The notes beneath the pieces were generated by a model. It saw nothing but the letters and a program-made list of their open reading frames with translations, made no database searches and was not told the origin of the DNA. Positions 50,707 to 59,728 of a stretch of 64,000 nucleotides of DNA are shown here, one piece after another. How positions within the stretch are numbered: position 1 is the stretch's first letter; every line of letters starts with the position of its first letter. The position numbers and the translations under genes were made by a program. This DNA comes from Streptomyces sp. 7-21 (GTDB lineage: Bacteria > Actinomycetota > Actinomycetes > Streptomycetales > Streptomycetaceae), in the NCBI RefSeq assembly GCF_016741785.1, contig NZ_JAERRL010000003.1, positions 124,001-188,000 of the forward strand, in the 5' to 3' direction.

Positions 50707-52278
50707 ATGGCAGCGACAGCCAGCGGACCCGGGCGCCGCACCGTGCTGCGGGGCACACTCGCCGCTACCGCCGGGCTGGCCGCGGCGGGCGCGGGAGCCG
50801 TGCCGGCGTTCGCGCGCGGCGGGCGGCCGCAGGCGCGCTGGGGCGTGCAGGCCGGGGACGTCACGGCCCACTCGGGCCTGGTCTGGGTGCGGTCCGACCG
50901 CCCCGCGCGCATGATCGTCGAGACGTCAGCGACCGAGTCGTTCGCCCGCACCCGCCGCTACCCCGGGCCGCTGCTCGGCCCGGGCACCGACTTCACCGGC
51001 ACCACGGCGCTGCACGGCCTGCCCGCCGGCGAGCAGGTGCACTACCGCGTGCTGCTGGCCGATCCCGACGACCCGCGGCGCGTCAGCGCCCCGGTCACCG
51101 GCACCTTCCGCACCGCCCCGGGCCGGCGGCGCGGCGGCGTCCGGTTCGTGTGGTCCGGCGACCTGGCCGGGCAGGGCTGGGGCATCGACCCCGCGTTCGG
51201 CGGCTACCGCACGTTCGAGGAGATGCGGCGGCTCGACCCCGACTTCTTCCTCTTCAGCGGCGACACGGTCTACGCCGACGGCCCGCTGGAGCGCACCGTG
51301 ACGCTGCCCGACGGCCGGGTGTGGCAGAACGTGACCACCGAGGAGAAGTCCAAGGTCGCCGAGACCCTGGCGGAGTACCGGGGCAACTTCCGCTACAACC
51401 TGCTCGACGAGCACCTGCGCCGCTTCAACGCCCAGGTGCCCGCGATCGTGCAGTGGGACGACCACGAGGTCACCAACAACTGGTACCCCGGCGAGATCCT
51501 CGACGACGACCGCTACACCGAACGGTCGGTGGACGTGCTGGCGGCCCGCGCCCGCCGCGCGTTCTCCGAGTACTTCCCGCTGCCCGCGCTGCCGGGCGGC
51601 GGCCTGGCCGGGCGCCTGTACCGGGTCGTGCGGTACGGGCCGCTGCTGGACGTGTTCGTGCTCGACATGCGCACCTACCGCAACGCCAACTCCCCGAACG
51701 ACCAGCCCCTCGACGAGCAGGGCGTGCTGGGGCGGCGGCAGCTGCAATGGCTCAAGCGCGAGCTGGCCCGCTCCACCGCCACCTGGAAGGTGCTGGCCGC
51801 CGACCTGCCCCTCGGCCTGGTCGTGCCCGACGGCGACACCGACTTCGAGGCCATCGCCAACGGCGACCCGGGCGCGCCGCTGGGCCGCGAGGCGCAGCTC
51901 GCCGAGCTGCTGCGGTTCATCAAGCACCACCGCATCACCGGCACGGTGTGGCTGACCGCCGACGTGCACCACACCTCCGCGCAGCACTACCGGCCCGAGG
52001 GCGCCGCGTTCGGCGACTTCGCCCCGTTCTGGGAGTTCGTCACCGGCCCGCTGCACGCGGGGGCGTTCCCCGCCAGCGAGCTGGACGGCACCTTCGGGCC
52101 GGAGCGCGTCTACCTCAAGGCGCCGGACCGCGCCAACGTCTCACCCGCCGAGGGCTTCCAGTTCTTCGGCGAGGTGGAGATCGACGGCGGCAGCGGCGAC
52201 CTGACCGTCCGGCTGCGGGAGACCGGCAACGGCGTGCTGTTCACGAAGACGCTCCGTCCCGGCCTGGTCGGCCAGTAG
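50707..52278 (+). CDS. PhoD-like alkaline phosphatase, Tat-exported
   Basis: 523 residues. Tat signal GRRTVLRGTLAATAGLAAAG. An N-terminal fibronectin-like domain (GVQAGDVTAHSGLVWVRSDR) is followed by the metallophosphatase: FVWSGDLAGQGWGID, DFFLFSGDTVYADG, VQWDDHEVTNNW and a late TADVHHTSAQHY. Ca/Fe-dependent phosphodiesterase/monoesterase, made under phosphate limitation. AGGGGAAC precedes the ATG. The 3' end overlaps the mannosidase 3' end by 38 bp. Confidence 0.93.
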   Translation: MAATASGPGRRTVLRGTLAATAGLAAAGAGAVPAFARGGRPQARWGVQAGDVTAHSGLVWVRSDRPARMIVETSATESFARTRRYPGPLLGPGTDFTGTTALHGLPAGEQVHYRVLLADPDDPRRVSAPVTGTFRTAPGRRRGGVRFVWSGDLAGQGWGIDPAFGGYRTFEEMRRLDPDFFLFSGDTVYADGPLERTVTLPDGRVWQNVTTEEKSKVAETLAEYRGNFRYNLLDEHLRRFNAQVPAIVQWDDHEVTNNWYPGEILDDDRYTERSVDVLAARARRAFSEYFPLPALPGGGLAGRLYRVVRYGPLLDVFVLDMRTYRNANSPNDQPLDEQGVLGRRQLQWLKRELARSTATWKVLAADLPLGLVVPDGDTDFEAIANGDPGAPLGREAQLAELLRFIKHHRITGTVWLTADVHHTSAQHYRPEGAAFGDFAPFWEFVTGPLHAGAFPASELDGTFGPERVYLKAPDRANVSPAEGFQFFGEVEIDGGSGDLTVRLRETGNGVLFTKTLRPGLVGQ

Positions 52279-55200
52279 CGGCGGCCGGGCGGGTCAGCCG
52301 CACCGTCACCACCTGGAACGGCGCCAGCTCCAGGCGGGCGCCGCCGCCCTCCGCGCCGCGCAGCGCCCGCCGCACGCCGTCATCCCCGCGCAGCGGGCGT
52401 TCCAGCAGGTCGGTCTCGCGCACGGTCACCCCCGGCGCACCGGCACCGGCCCGCCCGTCGCCGCCCAGCTCGTCCGCCCAGCGCAGCACCGCCGAGGCCC
52501 GCCCGCCGCGCGCCTCGTAGATCCGGGCGACCACGTCGCCGGAGCCGTCATCGGCCAGTTTCACCGTGTCGATCACCGGCATGCCCGTGGCGTCCTGGAG
52601 CCACAGCAGCGGCGGCAGGTCCTGCGGCAGGCCCCGCACCAGCGGCGCGCCGAGCGCGTACCCGGCGGTGACCGTCTCGCCGATGTCCGGCGAGGGCAGC
52701 ACGGCCCAGCGCAGCCGGTGCTCACCGGTATCGGCCCCCGGGTCCGGGAACGCCGGGGAGCGCAGCAGCGACAGCCGCACGTCCACCCCGCCGGCGGGGC
52801 CGCCGAGGCGGGCGATGTCGCAGCCGTAGACCGTGTCGTTGACGACGCCGACGCCGAAACCCGGCTCCGACAGGTGCACATAGCGGTGGGCGCAGTCCTC
52901 GAAGTGGGCCTCGTGCCAGCTGGTGTTGTCGTGCACGGCCCGCTCGGTGAAGCCGAACTGCGTCTCGTAACGCGCCGAGGCGGTGTGCAGGTCCAGCGGC
53001 AGCGACACCTTCAGCAGCTTCTCGCGCTCGCGCCAGTCGGCGTGCAGGTCGAACTCCAGCTGGCGCGCGCCCGGCGGCAGGCTGATCGTCAGCGTCAGCC
53101 GGGATCCGCCCGGCAGCGCGGCGCCCTGGTGCGTGACGGTGACGCGCCCCGGTCCCGGCGTGACGCTGACCGGCGTGTCCAGGGCCGTGAACAGCCGCCG
53201 GGCGTCCCGCTCGACGTCCCAGGCGTCCCAGCGCACCGGCTCGTCGCGGTGCACGCGCAGCACGCCCAGCGCCTGCCCGGGCGGCACGATCTCGCGGCCG
53301 GTGCCCTCCTCGCGCAGCGACACGACGTAGCCGCGGGCGTCGATCACGGCGCGCAGCAGGCCGTTGTCGAGCACGAGCGCGCCGTCGTCAGCGGCCGGCG
53401 CGGGCGCCGTGGCGGTCTCCCGCTCGGGCAGCGGGCGCCAGGCGGCGGCGCCGGAGCCGGACCAGTCCGCCGGGACGAGCCGGGCCGGGGGGCCGGCCTC
53501 GCGGTCGCCGCGCAGGGCGCCGGCCGCCCGGTCGATCAGCTCCGTCAGCCTGCGCTCCACCTCGGCGTAGGTGGCGCGGGCCTCGCGGTGCACCCAGGCG
53601 ATGGACGAGCCGGGCAGGATGTCGTGGAACTGGTGCAGCAGCACCGTCCGCCAGATCTCGTCCAGTTCGGCCGCCGGGTAGGGGGCGCCCGCGCGGACCG
53701 CCGCGCTGGCCGCCAGGTACTCGGCGGTGCGCAGCAGCGCCTCGGCGCGGCGGTTGCCCGCCTTCATGGCGTGCTGCGAGGTGAACGTGCCCCGGTGCAG
53801 TTCCAGATACAGCTCGCCGACCCACACCGCCGCCGCGTCGCCCAGCTCCGCCTCGGCGTCCGCGAAGAACGCGGCGGGCTCACGCACGGTCACCCGGGCG
53901 GCGCCCTCGCAGTCGGCGAACCGGGCGGCGCGGGCCAGCATCTCGCGGGTGGGACCGCCGCCGCCGTCGCCGTGGCCGAACGGCACCAGGGAGTGGGAGG
54001 AGTAGCCCTTCTCGCGGAAGTTCCGCACGGTATGGCGGAGTTCGGCGGCCGTCACCTCGGCGTTGTAGGTGTCGGCGGGCGGGAAGTGCGTGAAGATGCG
54101 GGTGCCGTCGATGCCCTCCCACCAGAAGGTGTGGTGCGGGAAGCGGTTGGTGTCGTTCCACGAGATCTTCTGCGTGAGGAACCACCGGAAACCCGCCAGC
54201 CGCGCCAGCTGCGGCAGCGCGCCCGAGTAGCCGAAGCTGTCCGGCAGCCACACCTCGCGCGGCTCCACGCCGAACCGCTCCAGGAAGTACCGCTTGCCGT
54301 ACGTGAACTGGCGCACCATCGCCTCGCCGCCCGGCATGTTGGTGTCGGACTCCACCCACATCCCGCCGACCGGCACGAAGCGGCCCTCGGCGACCCGGTC
54401 CCGCAGCCTGCCGAACAGCTCCGGGTAGTGCTCCTCCAGCCAGGCGTACTGCTGCGCCGAGGACATGGCGTACACCAGCGAGGGGTCGTCGTCCATGCGC
54501 TCCAGCACGCTGGCGACCGTCCGCGCCACCTTCCGCACGGTCTCGCGCACCGGCCACAGCCACGCCGAGTCGATGTGCGCGTGCCCGACGGCGGTGACGC
54601 GGTGGGCGCTGGCGTGCGCCGGCTTCGCCAGCTCGGGGGCGAGCGCGGCGCGCGCCACGGCCGGCTCGTCGGCGGCGTCGAGCGCCGCGTCAACGGCGCG
54701 CAGCAGCGTCCAGCGGCGCGGGTCCTCGTCCGGCAGCCCGGCCGCGATCCCGGCCGCCACCTCCAGGTCGCGCAGCAGCGCCCAGGTCTCCTCGTCGAAC
54801 ACGCACAGCTCCGCCCGGTTCAGGCGGTAGTGCGGGGCGGGCCCGGCCGTGTCTTTCTCGCCCACGGCCGTGGGCTCGAAGGCGTGCGGGCCCTCGCAGT
54901 GGACCAGCGGGTTGGCGGCGGCCTCCAGGTAGACGGTGAACGGGCCCGGCGGCAGCCGCACCCAGCCGCTGCGCGGGTGCACCGCCTTGAGCGCCCGGCC
55001 GTCCGCGTCGTAGACCAGGCCCTCGGCCTGGCCGCCGATCATGCCCTCGCGCCAGCCGAGGTCCACGACCAGCTCCACGGGCCCCCGTCCCTCGGGCACG
55101 GTGCCCTCGATGCGGAACCACGTCGTGCCCCAGGCGGGCCCCCACTCCTGGCCGACCTCGAACGGCTCGTAGTCGGCGGCGAGCGCCTCGGCCACCGGCA

Positions 55201-55336
55201 CGGGCTCGCCGGTGCCGCCGCCGACGTGCCAGGCGCCGATCGTGACGCCGCCGATCCGCACGTGCGTACGCGGCTCCAGGCGCTGCCGCGCCACTCGTTC
55301 CCAACGCCCCAGTGTTCGTACTAGCCCCTCGTGCAT
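52241..55336 (-). CDS. GH38 alpha-mannosidase
   Basis: 1031 residues. VTAVGHAHIDSAWLWPVRET (zinc-binding His/Asp) and WLPDSFGYSGALPQ (nucleophile Asp region) define GH38. WVESDTNMPGGEAMVRQ and HQFHDILPGSSIAWVH are further conserved blocks; a large beta-sandwich C-terminal half completes the enzyme. No signal peptide: cytoplasmic processing of mannose oligomers. AAGGG 8 nt before the ATG. Its last 38 bp overlap antisense with the PhoD gene. Confidence 0.94.
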   Translation of the reverse strand: MHEGLVRTLGRWERVARQRLEPRTHVRIGGVTIGAWHVGGGTGEPVPVAEALAADYEPFEVGQEWGPAWGTTWFRIEGTVPEGRGPVELVVDLGWREGMIGGQAEGLVYDADGRALKAVHPRSGWVRLPPGPFTVYLEAAANPLVHCEGPHAFEPTAVGEKDTAGPAPHYRLNRAELCVFDEETWALLRDLEVAAGIAAGLPDEDPRRWTLLRAVDAALDAADEPAVARAALAPELAKPAHASAHRVTAVGHAHIDSAWLWPVRETVRKVARTVASVLERMDDDPSLVYAMSSAQQYAWLEEHYPELFGRLRDRVAEGRFVPVGGMWVESDTNMPGGEAMVRQFTYGKRYFLERFGVEPREVWLPDSFGYSGALPQLARLAGFRWFLTQKISWNDTNRFPHHTFWWEGIDGTRIFTHFPPADTYNAEVTAAELRHTVRNFREKGYSSHSLVPFGHGDGGGGPTREMLARAARFADCEGAARVTVREPAAFFADAEAELGDAAAVWVGELYLELHRGTFTSQHAMKAGNRRAEALLRTAEYLAASAAVRAGAPYPAAELDEIWRTVLLHQFHDILPGSSIAWVHREARATYAEVERRLTELIDRAAGALRGDREAGPPARLVPADWSGSGAAAWRPLPERETATAPAPAADDGALVLDNGLLRAVIDARGYVVSLREEGTGREIVPPGQALGVLRVHRDEPVRWDAWDVERDARRLFTALDTPVSVTPGPGRVTVTHQGAALPGGSRLTLTISLPPGARQLEFDLHADWREREKLLKVSLPLDLHTASARYETQFGFTERAVHDNTSWHEAHFEDCAHRYVHLSEPGFGVGVVNDTVYGCDIARLGGPAGGVDVRLSLLRSPAFPDPGADTGEHRLRWAVLPSPDIGETVTAGYALGAPLVRGLPQDLPPLLWLQDATGMPVIDTVKLADDGSGDVVARIYEARGGRASAVLRWADELGGDGRAGAGAPGVTVRETDLLERPLRGDDGVRRALRGAEGGGARLELAPFQVVTVRLTRPAAATGRPGRDGASS

Positions 55337-55438
55337 GCTGGGGCCCTTGCCCCGCATCGCCCCGCTTTAAAAGCACCTGGCGCAGCCGCCACCGCGGCCT
55401 CCCCCGTCCCCTGGCGCCTGGTCCGCGCGGGCGGCCGG

Positions 55439-56002
55439 TCACCGGGAGCGGGTGAGGACCCCGGGATCGATCGCGGCGGGGAACGGCTCCTCGACGCGCA
55501 CGGCGAACCCGCCCAGCGCCGCGGCGGTCTCCTCGTAGACGCCGCGGCGCAGCCGCCCGGCGCGGAAGAGCGGCAGCGGGGCGAGTTCCAGCTGCCACAG
55601 CTGCGGGATGCCGGCGGCCGCGTAGAGCGCGGGCCGCACGGTGTGGTCGGCGACGCGCGTGTCCGGGGAGACGATCTCGACGGCGACGCGGACGTCGCGG
55701 GCGTCGAGCGCCGCACCGGCACCGGCAGCCGCCCGGCGCACGGCAGCGGCGTCCGCCACCACCAGATCGGGCACGGCGAATCCGTCCGGCAGGCGCACGG
55801 CGACGGCGGGCAGCGCCTCGACCTCCGCGCCGGCCTCGCGGGCGGCGTCGTCCAGGAGCGCCAGGAGGCGGCGCGCCGCCCGCTGGTGCGTCACCGACCG
55901 GGGGCCGCCGGGGGGCGCGGGCAGCAGCGTGGCCGGGGGTTCCTCTCCCGGGGGCGCGGGCACGGCGGGGGAGCCGGTCCCGGTGGCGGGGATGCGCGGC
56001 AT
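55439..56002 (-). CDS. Uma2-family (PD-(D/E)XK-like) protein
   Basis: 187 residues. A Pro-rich N-terminal tail of about 35 residues precedes a core with FAVPDLVVADA, VAVEIVSPDTRVADHTVRPALYAAAGIPQLWQLEL, the pattern of Uma2/DUF820 proteins (E..S...R..D...K.. with the usual Lys as Arg: VRPALY). These are common in many copies in actinomycetes, with a nuclease-like fold and unknown role. Convergent arrangement absent; GntP gene follows on the same strand downstream side at 56101 upstream. Confidence 0.85.
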   Translation of the reverse strand: MPRIPATGTGSPAVPAPPGEEPPATLLPAPPGGPRSVTHQRAARRLLALLDDAAREAGAEVEALPAVAVRLPDGFAVPDLVVADAAAVRRAAAGAGAALDARDVRVAVEIVSPDTRVADHTVRPALYAAAGIPQLWQLELAPLPLFRAGRLRRGVYEETAAALGGFAVRVEEPFPAAIDPGVLTRSR

Positions 56003-56100
56003 CCCTCTTTCATACCTCCCTCCGTACCGCCCCGTCCCGCCAGGGCCGTGTGCCGGGGGGCGGGGCGCCTCCGGACGGTGCCAGCCGGTGCCAGCCGGTG

Positions 56101-57498
56101 TCAGGCGATGGCGTACAGGAGGCAGGCGAGGGTGAAGCCGGACAGGCCGATGGTGGTCTCCACGACCGTCCAGGTCTTGAACGTGGTCTTGACGTCCATC
56201 TCGAAGAAGCGGCCGACGAGCCAGAAGCCGGAGTCGTTGACGTGGCTGGCCACGACGGACCCGCCGCCCAGCGCCAGGACCAGAGCGGCGAGCTGGAGGG
56301 CGTTGTAGTCGCCCGCCTCCACCACCGGCTGCACGATCCCGGCGGCGGCGGTGAGCGCGACGGTGGCCGAGCCCTGGGCTATTCGCAGCACCACGGCGAT
56401 GATGAACCCGGCGACGATCACCGGCAGGCCCAGGTCCTCCAGGGCCTCGGCCAGCGCGTCGCCGATGCCGCTGGCGCGCAGCACGCCGCCGAACATGCCG
56501 CCCGCGCCGGTGATCAGGATGATCGCGCAGACCGGGGCGAGCGCCGAGTCGATGGTCTTCTCGAGCATCTCCTGGCCGCGGCCGCGCCGGGTGCCGAGCA
56601 CGTAGGAGGCGGCGAACACGGCGATGAGCAGCGCGACCGGCGTCGAGCCCAGGGCCTGCGCCAGGCTGTACCACCCGGCCTCGCCGTCGACCCACCCGGC
56701 GGCACGGGCGGCGTCCAGCCCGGTGTTGGCGAAGATCAGCACCAGCGGCAGGAGCAGCAGCCACACCACGGTCGAGGCGCGGGGCGGGGCGGCCATCTTC
56801 TCGGCGGGCTCACCGCCGCTGAGCAGCGACGGCACGGGCAGCACGATCCGCTTGCCGATCCACAGGCCGTACAGGTGGCTGGTCACGAACCAGATCGGCA
56901 CCGAGCAGACGATGGCCACCGCCGTGACGAGGCCGACGTCGGCGCCGAGCAGCTCAGTCGCGGCCACCGGGCCGGGATGCGGCGGGGAGAAGATGTGGAT
57001 CGTCGAGAAGGCGCCGGCCGCCGGGAGGCCGTACCGCAGCAGGCCGCCGCCGAGGCGGCGGGCGACGGCGAAGATCACCGGCAGCATGACGACCAGGCCC
57101 GCGTCGAAGAAGATCGGGAAGCCGAAGAGCAGCGAGGCGACGCCGAGCGCCAGCGGCGCCCGGTCCTCACCGAACCGCGCGATGAGCGCGTCGGTCAGCG
57201 ACTGTGCGCCGCCGCTGACCTCCAGCAGCCGGCCGAGCATCGCGCCGAGGCCGACGAGGAGCGCGACGCTGCCGAGCGTCGTGCCGAAGCCGTCGGTCAT
57301 GGTCGGGACCACCATGTCGGCGGGGATGCCGGTCGCAAAGGCGGTCAGCAGGCTGATCACGACCAGCGCCAGGAAGGCGTGCACCTTCAGGCGGATGATG
57401 AGGAAGAGGAGCGCGGCGATCGCGAGACCTGCGATCGCCAGCAGCGGCCCCGCGTCCAGGGTCTGTGTCCACTCGTCGGTCGTGTCTTGTGCAAGCAC
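56101..57498 (-). CDS. GntP-family gluconate/organic acid permease
   Basis: 465 residues, 12-14 membrane helices. ALLFLIIRLKVHAFLALVVIS, the FGFPIFFDAGLVVMLPVI segment and IFSPPHPGPVAATEL are hallmark GntP family sequences, and GSATVALTAAAGIVQP and HVNDSGFW occur near the C-terminus. Imports gluconate or a related hydroxy-acid with protons. GTG start with GAGGGA at 8 nt. No gluconate kinase gene is adjacent. Confidence 0.95.
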   Translation of the reverse strand: MLAQDTTDEWTQTLDAGPLLAIAGLAIAALLFLIIRLKVHAFLALVVISLLTAFATGIPADMVVPTMTDGFGTTLGSVALLVGLGAMLGRLLEVSGGAQSLTDALIARFGEDRAPLALGVASLLFGFPIFFDAGLVVMLPVIFAVARRLGGGLLRYGLPAAGAFSTIHIFSPPHPGPVAATELLGADVGLVTAVAIVCSVPIWFVTSHLYGLWIGKRIVLPVPSLLSGGEPAEKMAAPPRASTVVWLLLLPLVLIFANTGLDAARAAGWVDGEAGWYSLAQALGSTPVALLIAVFAASYVLGTRRGRGQEMLEKTIDSALAPVCAIILITGAGGMFGGVLRASGIGDALAEALEDLGLPVIVAGFIIAVVLRIAQGSATVALTAAAGIVQPVVEAGDYNALQLAALVLALGGGSVVASHVNDSGFWLVGRFFEMDVKTTFKTWTVVETTIGLSGFTLACLLYAIA

Positions 57499-57733
57499 CG
57501 CCGTGTCCCTCGTTCGGGTATGCGGGTGGTCATCCCGGCATGGTCGCGCCGGACCGTAGCACCCTTTCGCCTAGGAGGGGAAGGTTCGCGCAGGTGGGAC
57601 CGGCCGACCGCGGTCCCGCGGCGTGGTAGGCTGCCTGGGCGACCTCAACCCGGTGGCGCGCACGCCAGCACACCACCGGACTCCCGTTGGGGACACGCGA
57701 CTTCCTGTGCGAGACTAGTCCTCGCGCATGCAA

Positions 57734-57808
57734 GGTCCTGTGGAGCAGTTTGGAGTGCTCGCCACCCTGTCAAGGTGGAGGCCGCGGGTTCAAATCCCGT
57801 CAGGACCG
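57734..57808 (+). tRNA. tRNA-Asp (anticodon GTC)
   Basis: 75 nt. Acceptor stem GGTCCTG/CAGGACC, D arm, anticodon stem CCACC/GGTGG around loop CTGTCAA giving anticodon GTC, T arm CGGG-TTCAAAT-CCCG. The CCA end is not encoded. The sequence matches the usual Streptomyces tRNA-Asp. Four nt separate it from tRNA-Phe. Confidence 0.97.
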
Positions 57809-57812
57809 CTCC

Positions 57813-57889
57813 GGCTGGGTAGCTCAGTTGGTACGAGCGTCCGCCTGAAAAGCGGAAGGTCGCCGGTTCGACCCCGGCCCCAGCCACCA
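57813..57889 (+). tRNA. tRNA-Phe (anticodon GAA)
   Basis: 77 nt with encoded CCA. Acceptor GGCTGGG/CCCAGCC, anticodon stem TCCGC/GCGGA with loop CTGAAAA, anticodon GAA; T arm GCCGG-TTCGACC-CCGGC. Co-transcribed with the preceding tRNA-Asp. A TAGGCT-like -10 box lies near 57627, about 100 nt upstream of tRNA-Asp. Confidence 0.97.
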
Positions 57890-57892
57890 GCG

Positions 57893-57924
57893 AACGCCCT
57901 CTCCGCAGCCGTGGAGAGGGCGTT
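57893..57924 (+). terminator. Terminator of the tRNA pair
   Basis: AACGCCCTCTCC (57893-57904) and GGAGAGGGCGTT (57913-57924) form a perfect 12-bp stem with an 8-nt loop, immediately after tRNA-Phe. Confidence 0.88.
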
Positions 57925-57928
57925 GACG

Positions 57929-57970
57929 TGTGCCTGTGAACGTCTGCCTGTGCACGTGTGCCTGTGACAG
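57929..57970. repeat. 14-bp tandem repeat, three imperfect copies
   Basis: Three adjacent 14-mers following the pattern TGTGCCTGTGAACG: copies 57929-57942, 57943-57956, 57957-57970, each sharing the TGCCTGTG core. They lie just past the tRNA terminator and before the PPOX gene's 3' end. Confidence 0.8.
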
Positions 57971-58077
57971 CCGTGCCCGGCAGCAGCGGCACGAGGCAGC
58001 ACGAGGCAGTCTTCGGCTCAGCCACCCAGCTCGCACCCGGCAGCCGCCGCCCCCTTAAGGGTGAGCCGCGCGGCGGC

Positions 58078-58494
58078 TCAGCGCTGCGCCGACCAGCCGG
58101 TGCAGCGGGTCACGGTGAGGACGAGCACCGGCCCAGCCGGGGGCCGCTCGCGGTACTGCGGGTACTTGGCGGCGAGCCAGGCCAGCGGGGCGCGGCGGGC
58201 GTCCCCGCGCGCGACGGCCGCCAGGCAGTCAGCGCGCACCCACCACAGCCGGGACCAGTCCTCCTCATAGGCGTCGGCCAGCACGCACACCCGCGCGTTC
58301 TCCTCGGCGTTCCGCAGCCGCCGCAGACCGTCGTGGCGCTTGGGCTTGCCGTCGACGGCGGTGGCCAGCAGCCCGCCGCGGACGGCGAAGGTGACGGGCA
58401 CCAGGTGCGGCACGCCCGCGGCGCCGGCCGTCGCCAGCCGCGCCACCCGTGCCCCGGCGAGCCGCCGCCGCGCCTCTGCCTCGGGTAGCTCCAT
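58078..58494 (-). CDS. PPOX-class flavin/F420-binding split-barrel protein
   Basis: 138 residues. ARVARLATAGAAGVPHLVPV and FAVRGGLLATAVDGKPKR, followed by RLRNAEENARVCVLADAYEEDWSRLWWVRADC, are characteristic of the F420-dependent PPOX (pyridoxamine-phosphate-oxidase-like) group of actinobacteria. Reduces or oxidises small substrates with F420; specific substrate unknown. The start ATG has GGGGG next to it. GntR gene lies 76 nt upstream on the same strand. Confidence 0.88.
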   Translation of the reverse strand: MELPEAEARRRLAGARVARLATAGAAGVPHLVPVTFAVRGGLLATAVDGKPKRHDGLRRLRNAEENARVCVLADAYEEDWSRLWWVRADCLAAVARGDARRAPLAWLAAKYPQYRERPPAGPVLVLTVTRCTGWSAQR

Positions 58495-58570
58495 CCCCCA
58501 CGTGTACCGCGCCGGCCCGCCAGCGGCACGCCCGCCGCCGCCTGACGGGTGAGACGGGCCGGCCGGGCCG

Positions 58571-59356
58571 CTACCAGCGGGCCAGCCGGGTCGTGCACAC
58601 GAACTCCGCCCGGTCGCCGGGGAGGGTCACGTCGGCGACCTCCACCACCCGCCCGGCCGTGTCCACGCACGTCTTGCGGAGCAGGAGCACCGCCATCCCC
58701 GGCCCCATCCCCAGCAGCGCCGCCTCCTCCCGCGTCGGCGGCCGCGCCCCGGTGACGCGCTCGACGACGCGGTCCAGCTCGATGCCGACCGTCAGCAGCT
58801 GGGCCTGGGTGCCGCCCGGCCACGGCTCGCACGCCGGGCTGAGCAGGTCCGGGTTGGCGGCGACGTGCTCGCGCACCAGGTACGAGCGGACCAGCGACAT
58901 CGGCACCGGCTCGGTGGCGCAGCGGGTGCGGTAGACCCGCTCGACCAGCGGCGTGCCCGGGGCGACGCCGAACGCCGCCGCCAGCTCCCCGCTGGCCCGC
59001 CGCTCGGCGTAGTCGATGCTGAACACCAGGTCGGTGACGGCCAGCCCGGTCTGGCGTTCGGTGGCGCCGGTGCCGCGCCGGATCTCGTCGGACGCCCGCG
59101 CGCGGTCCTTCTCCCACTGGTGGCTGCCGCACTCCCGGCGGATCCGCCGCCGCGGCGACCGGACGTACGGTCCCTGCCCGGGATGGACCGCGATCAGGCC
59201 CTCGGCGACGAGCACCGCCAGCGCCTGCCGCAGCGCCCCCGGCCCCTCGGCGGCGTAGCGGCGCCGCAGCTCCTGCGGCGGCGGCAGCGCCCGGCCCGGC
59301 GGCCACTCGCCGTCCGCGATGCGCCGCCGCAGGTCGTCCGCGACCGTCTGCCACAC
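58571..59356 (-). CDS. GntR-family regulator, HutC/UTRA type
   Basis: 261 residues. Winged helix at the N-terminus (ADDLRRRIADGEWPPGRALPPPQELRRRY and GALRQALAVLVAEGLIAVHPGQGPYV), then a UTRA effector domain beginning about residue 95 with VFSIDYAERRASGELAAAFGV and ending PGDRAEFV. The HTH is shorter than average by about one helix (A-E-G-P instead of the usual SR.T). GTG start with weak ribosome site. Upstream of the PPOX gene; its target is unknown. Confidence 0.88.
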   Translation of the reverse strand: MWQTVADDLRRRIADGEWPPGRALPPPQELRRRYAAEGPGALRQALAVLVAEGLIAVHPGQGPYVRSPRRRIRRECGSHQWEKDRARASDEIRRGTGATERQTGLAVTDLVFSIDYAERRASGELAAAFGVAPGTPLVERVYRTRCATEPVPMSLVRSYLVREHVAANPDLLSPACEPWPGGTQAQLLTVGIELDRVVERVTGARPPTREEAALLGMGPGMAVLLLRKTCVDTAGRVVEVADVTLPGDRAEFVCTTRLARW

Positions 59357-59366
59357 GCCGGCCCGC

Positions 59367-59705
59367 CTATCTGCCGCCCGGGCGCCGCGCCCAGCACACC
59401 GCGCACGTAGCCACGGCCCGCCGCGCGTGCTGGTGATCGCGGAAATGAACGGCCGTGTGCTGCCCGTTGACCGGGGCCCCGGGCGGTACCCACCGCCCGG
59501 TGGCGCCCAGCGGCGACGGCAGCAGCGGCCACGGCACCGCCCCGCCCGGGGAGGGGTTGCCGGTCATCACCATCAGCCCCCACGGGGGAAGAAGTGCCCA
59601 GCGCCCCGCCTGGGCGCTGCACATCGTGAACACCATGCCGGAGGCGAACATCGTCACCGCCAGGATCAGCCAGGACTCCGCGAACGGCATCTCGACGGCG
59701 TCCAC
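59367..59705 (-). CDS. Small membrane-associated hypothetical protein
   Basis: 112 residues; a hydrophobic helix ESWLILAVTMFASGMVFTMC near residues 10-30, then a Pro/Gly-rich tail and a His/Arg/Cys-rich C-terminus. Start GTG 59705 or ATG 59690, neither with a good ribosome site. The open frame and consistent third-base bias favour a gene, but there is no homologue that I recognise. Confidence 0.45.
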   Translation of the reverse strand: MDAVEMPFAESWLILAVTMFASGMVFTMCSAQAGRWALLPPWGLMVMTGNPSPGGAVPWPLLPSPLGATGRWVPPGAPVNGQHTAVHFRDHQHARRAVATCAVCWARRPGGR

Positions 59706-59728
59706 AGCCTGTGGACAGGAAGGGGAGG

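Noticed and set aside
57499-57733. A third tRNA (Glu) before tRNA-Asp, as often found in Streptomyces
   Set aside because: No cloverleaf could be folded in the region; it may lie elsewhere in this genome.
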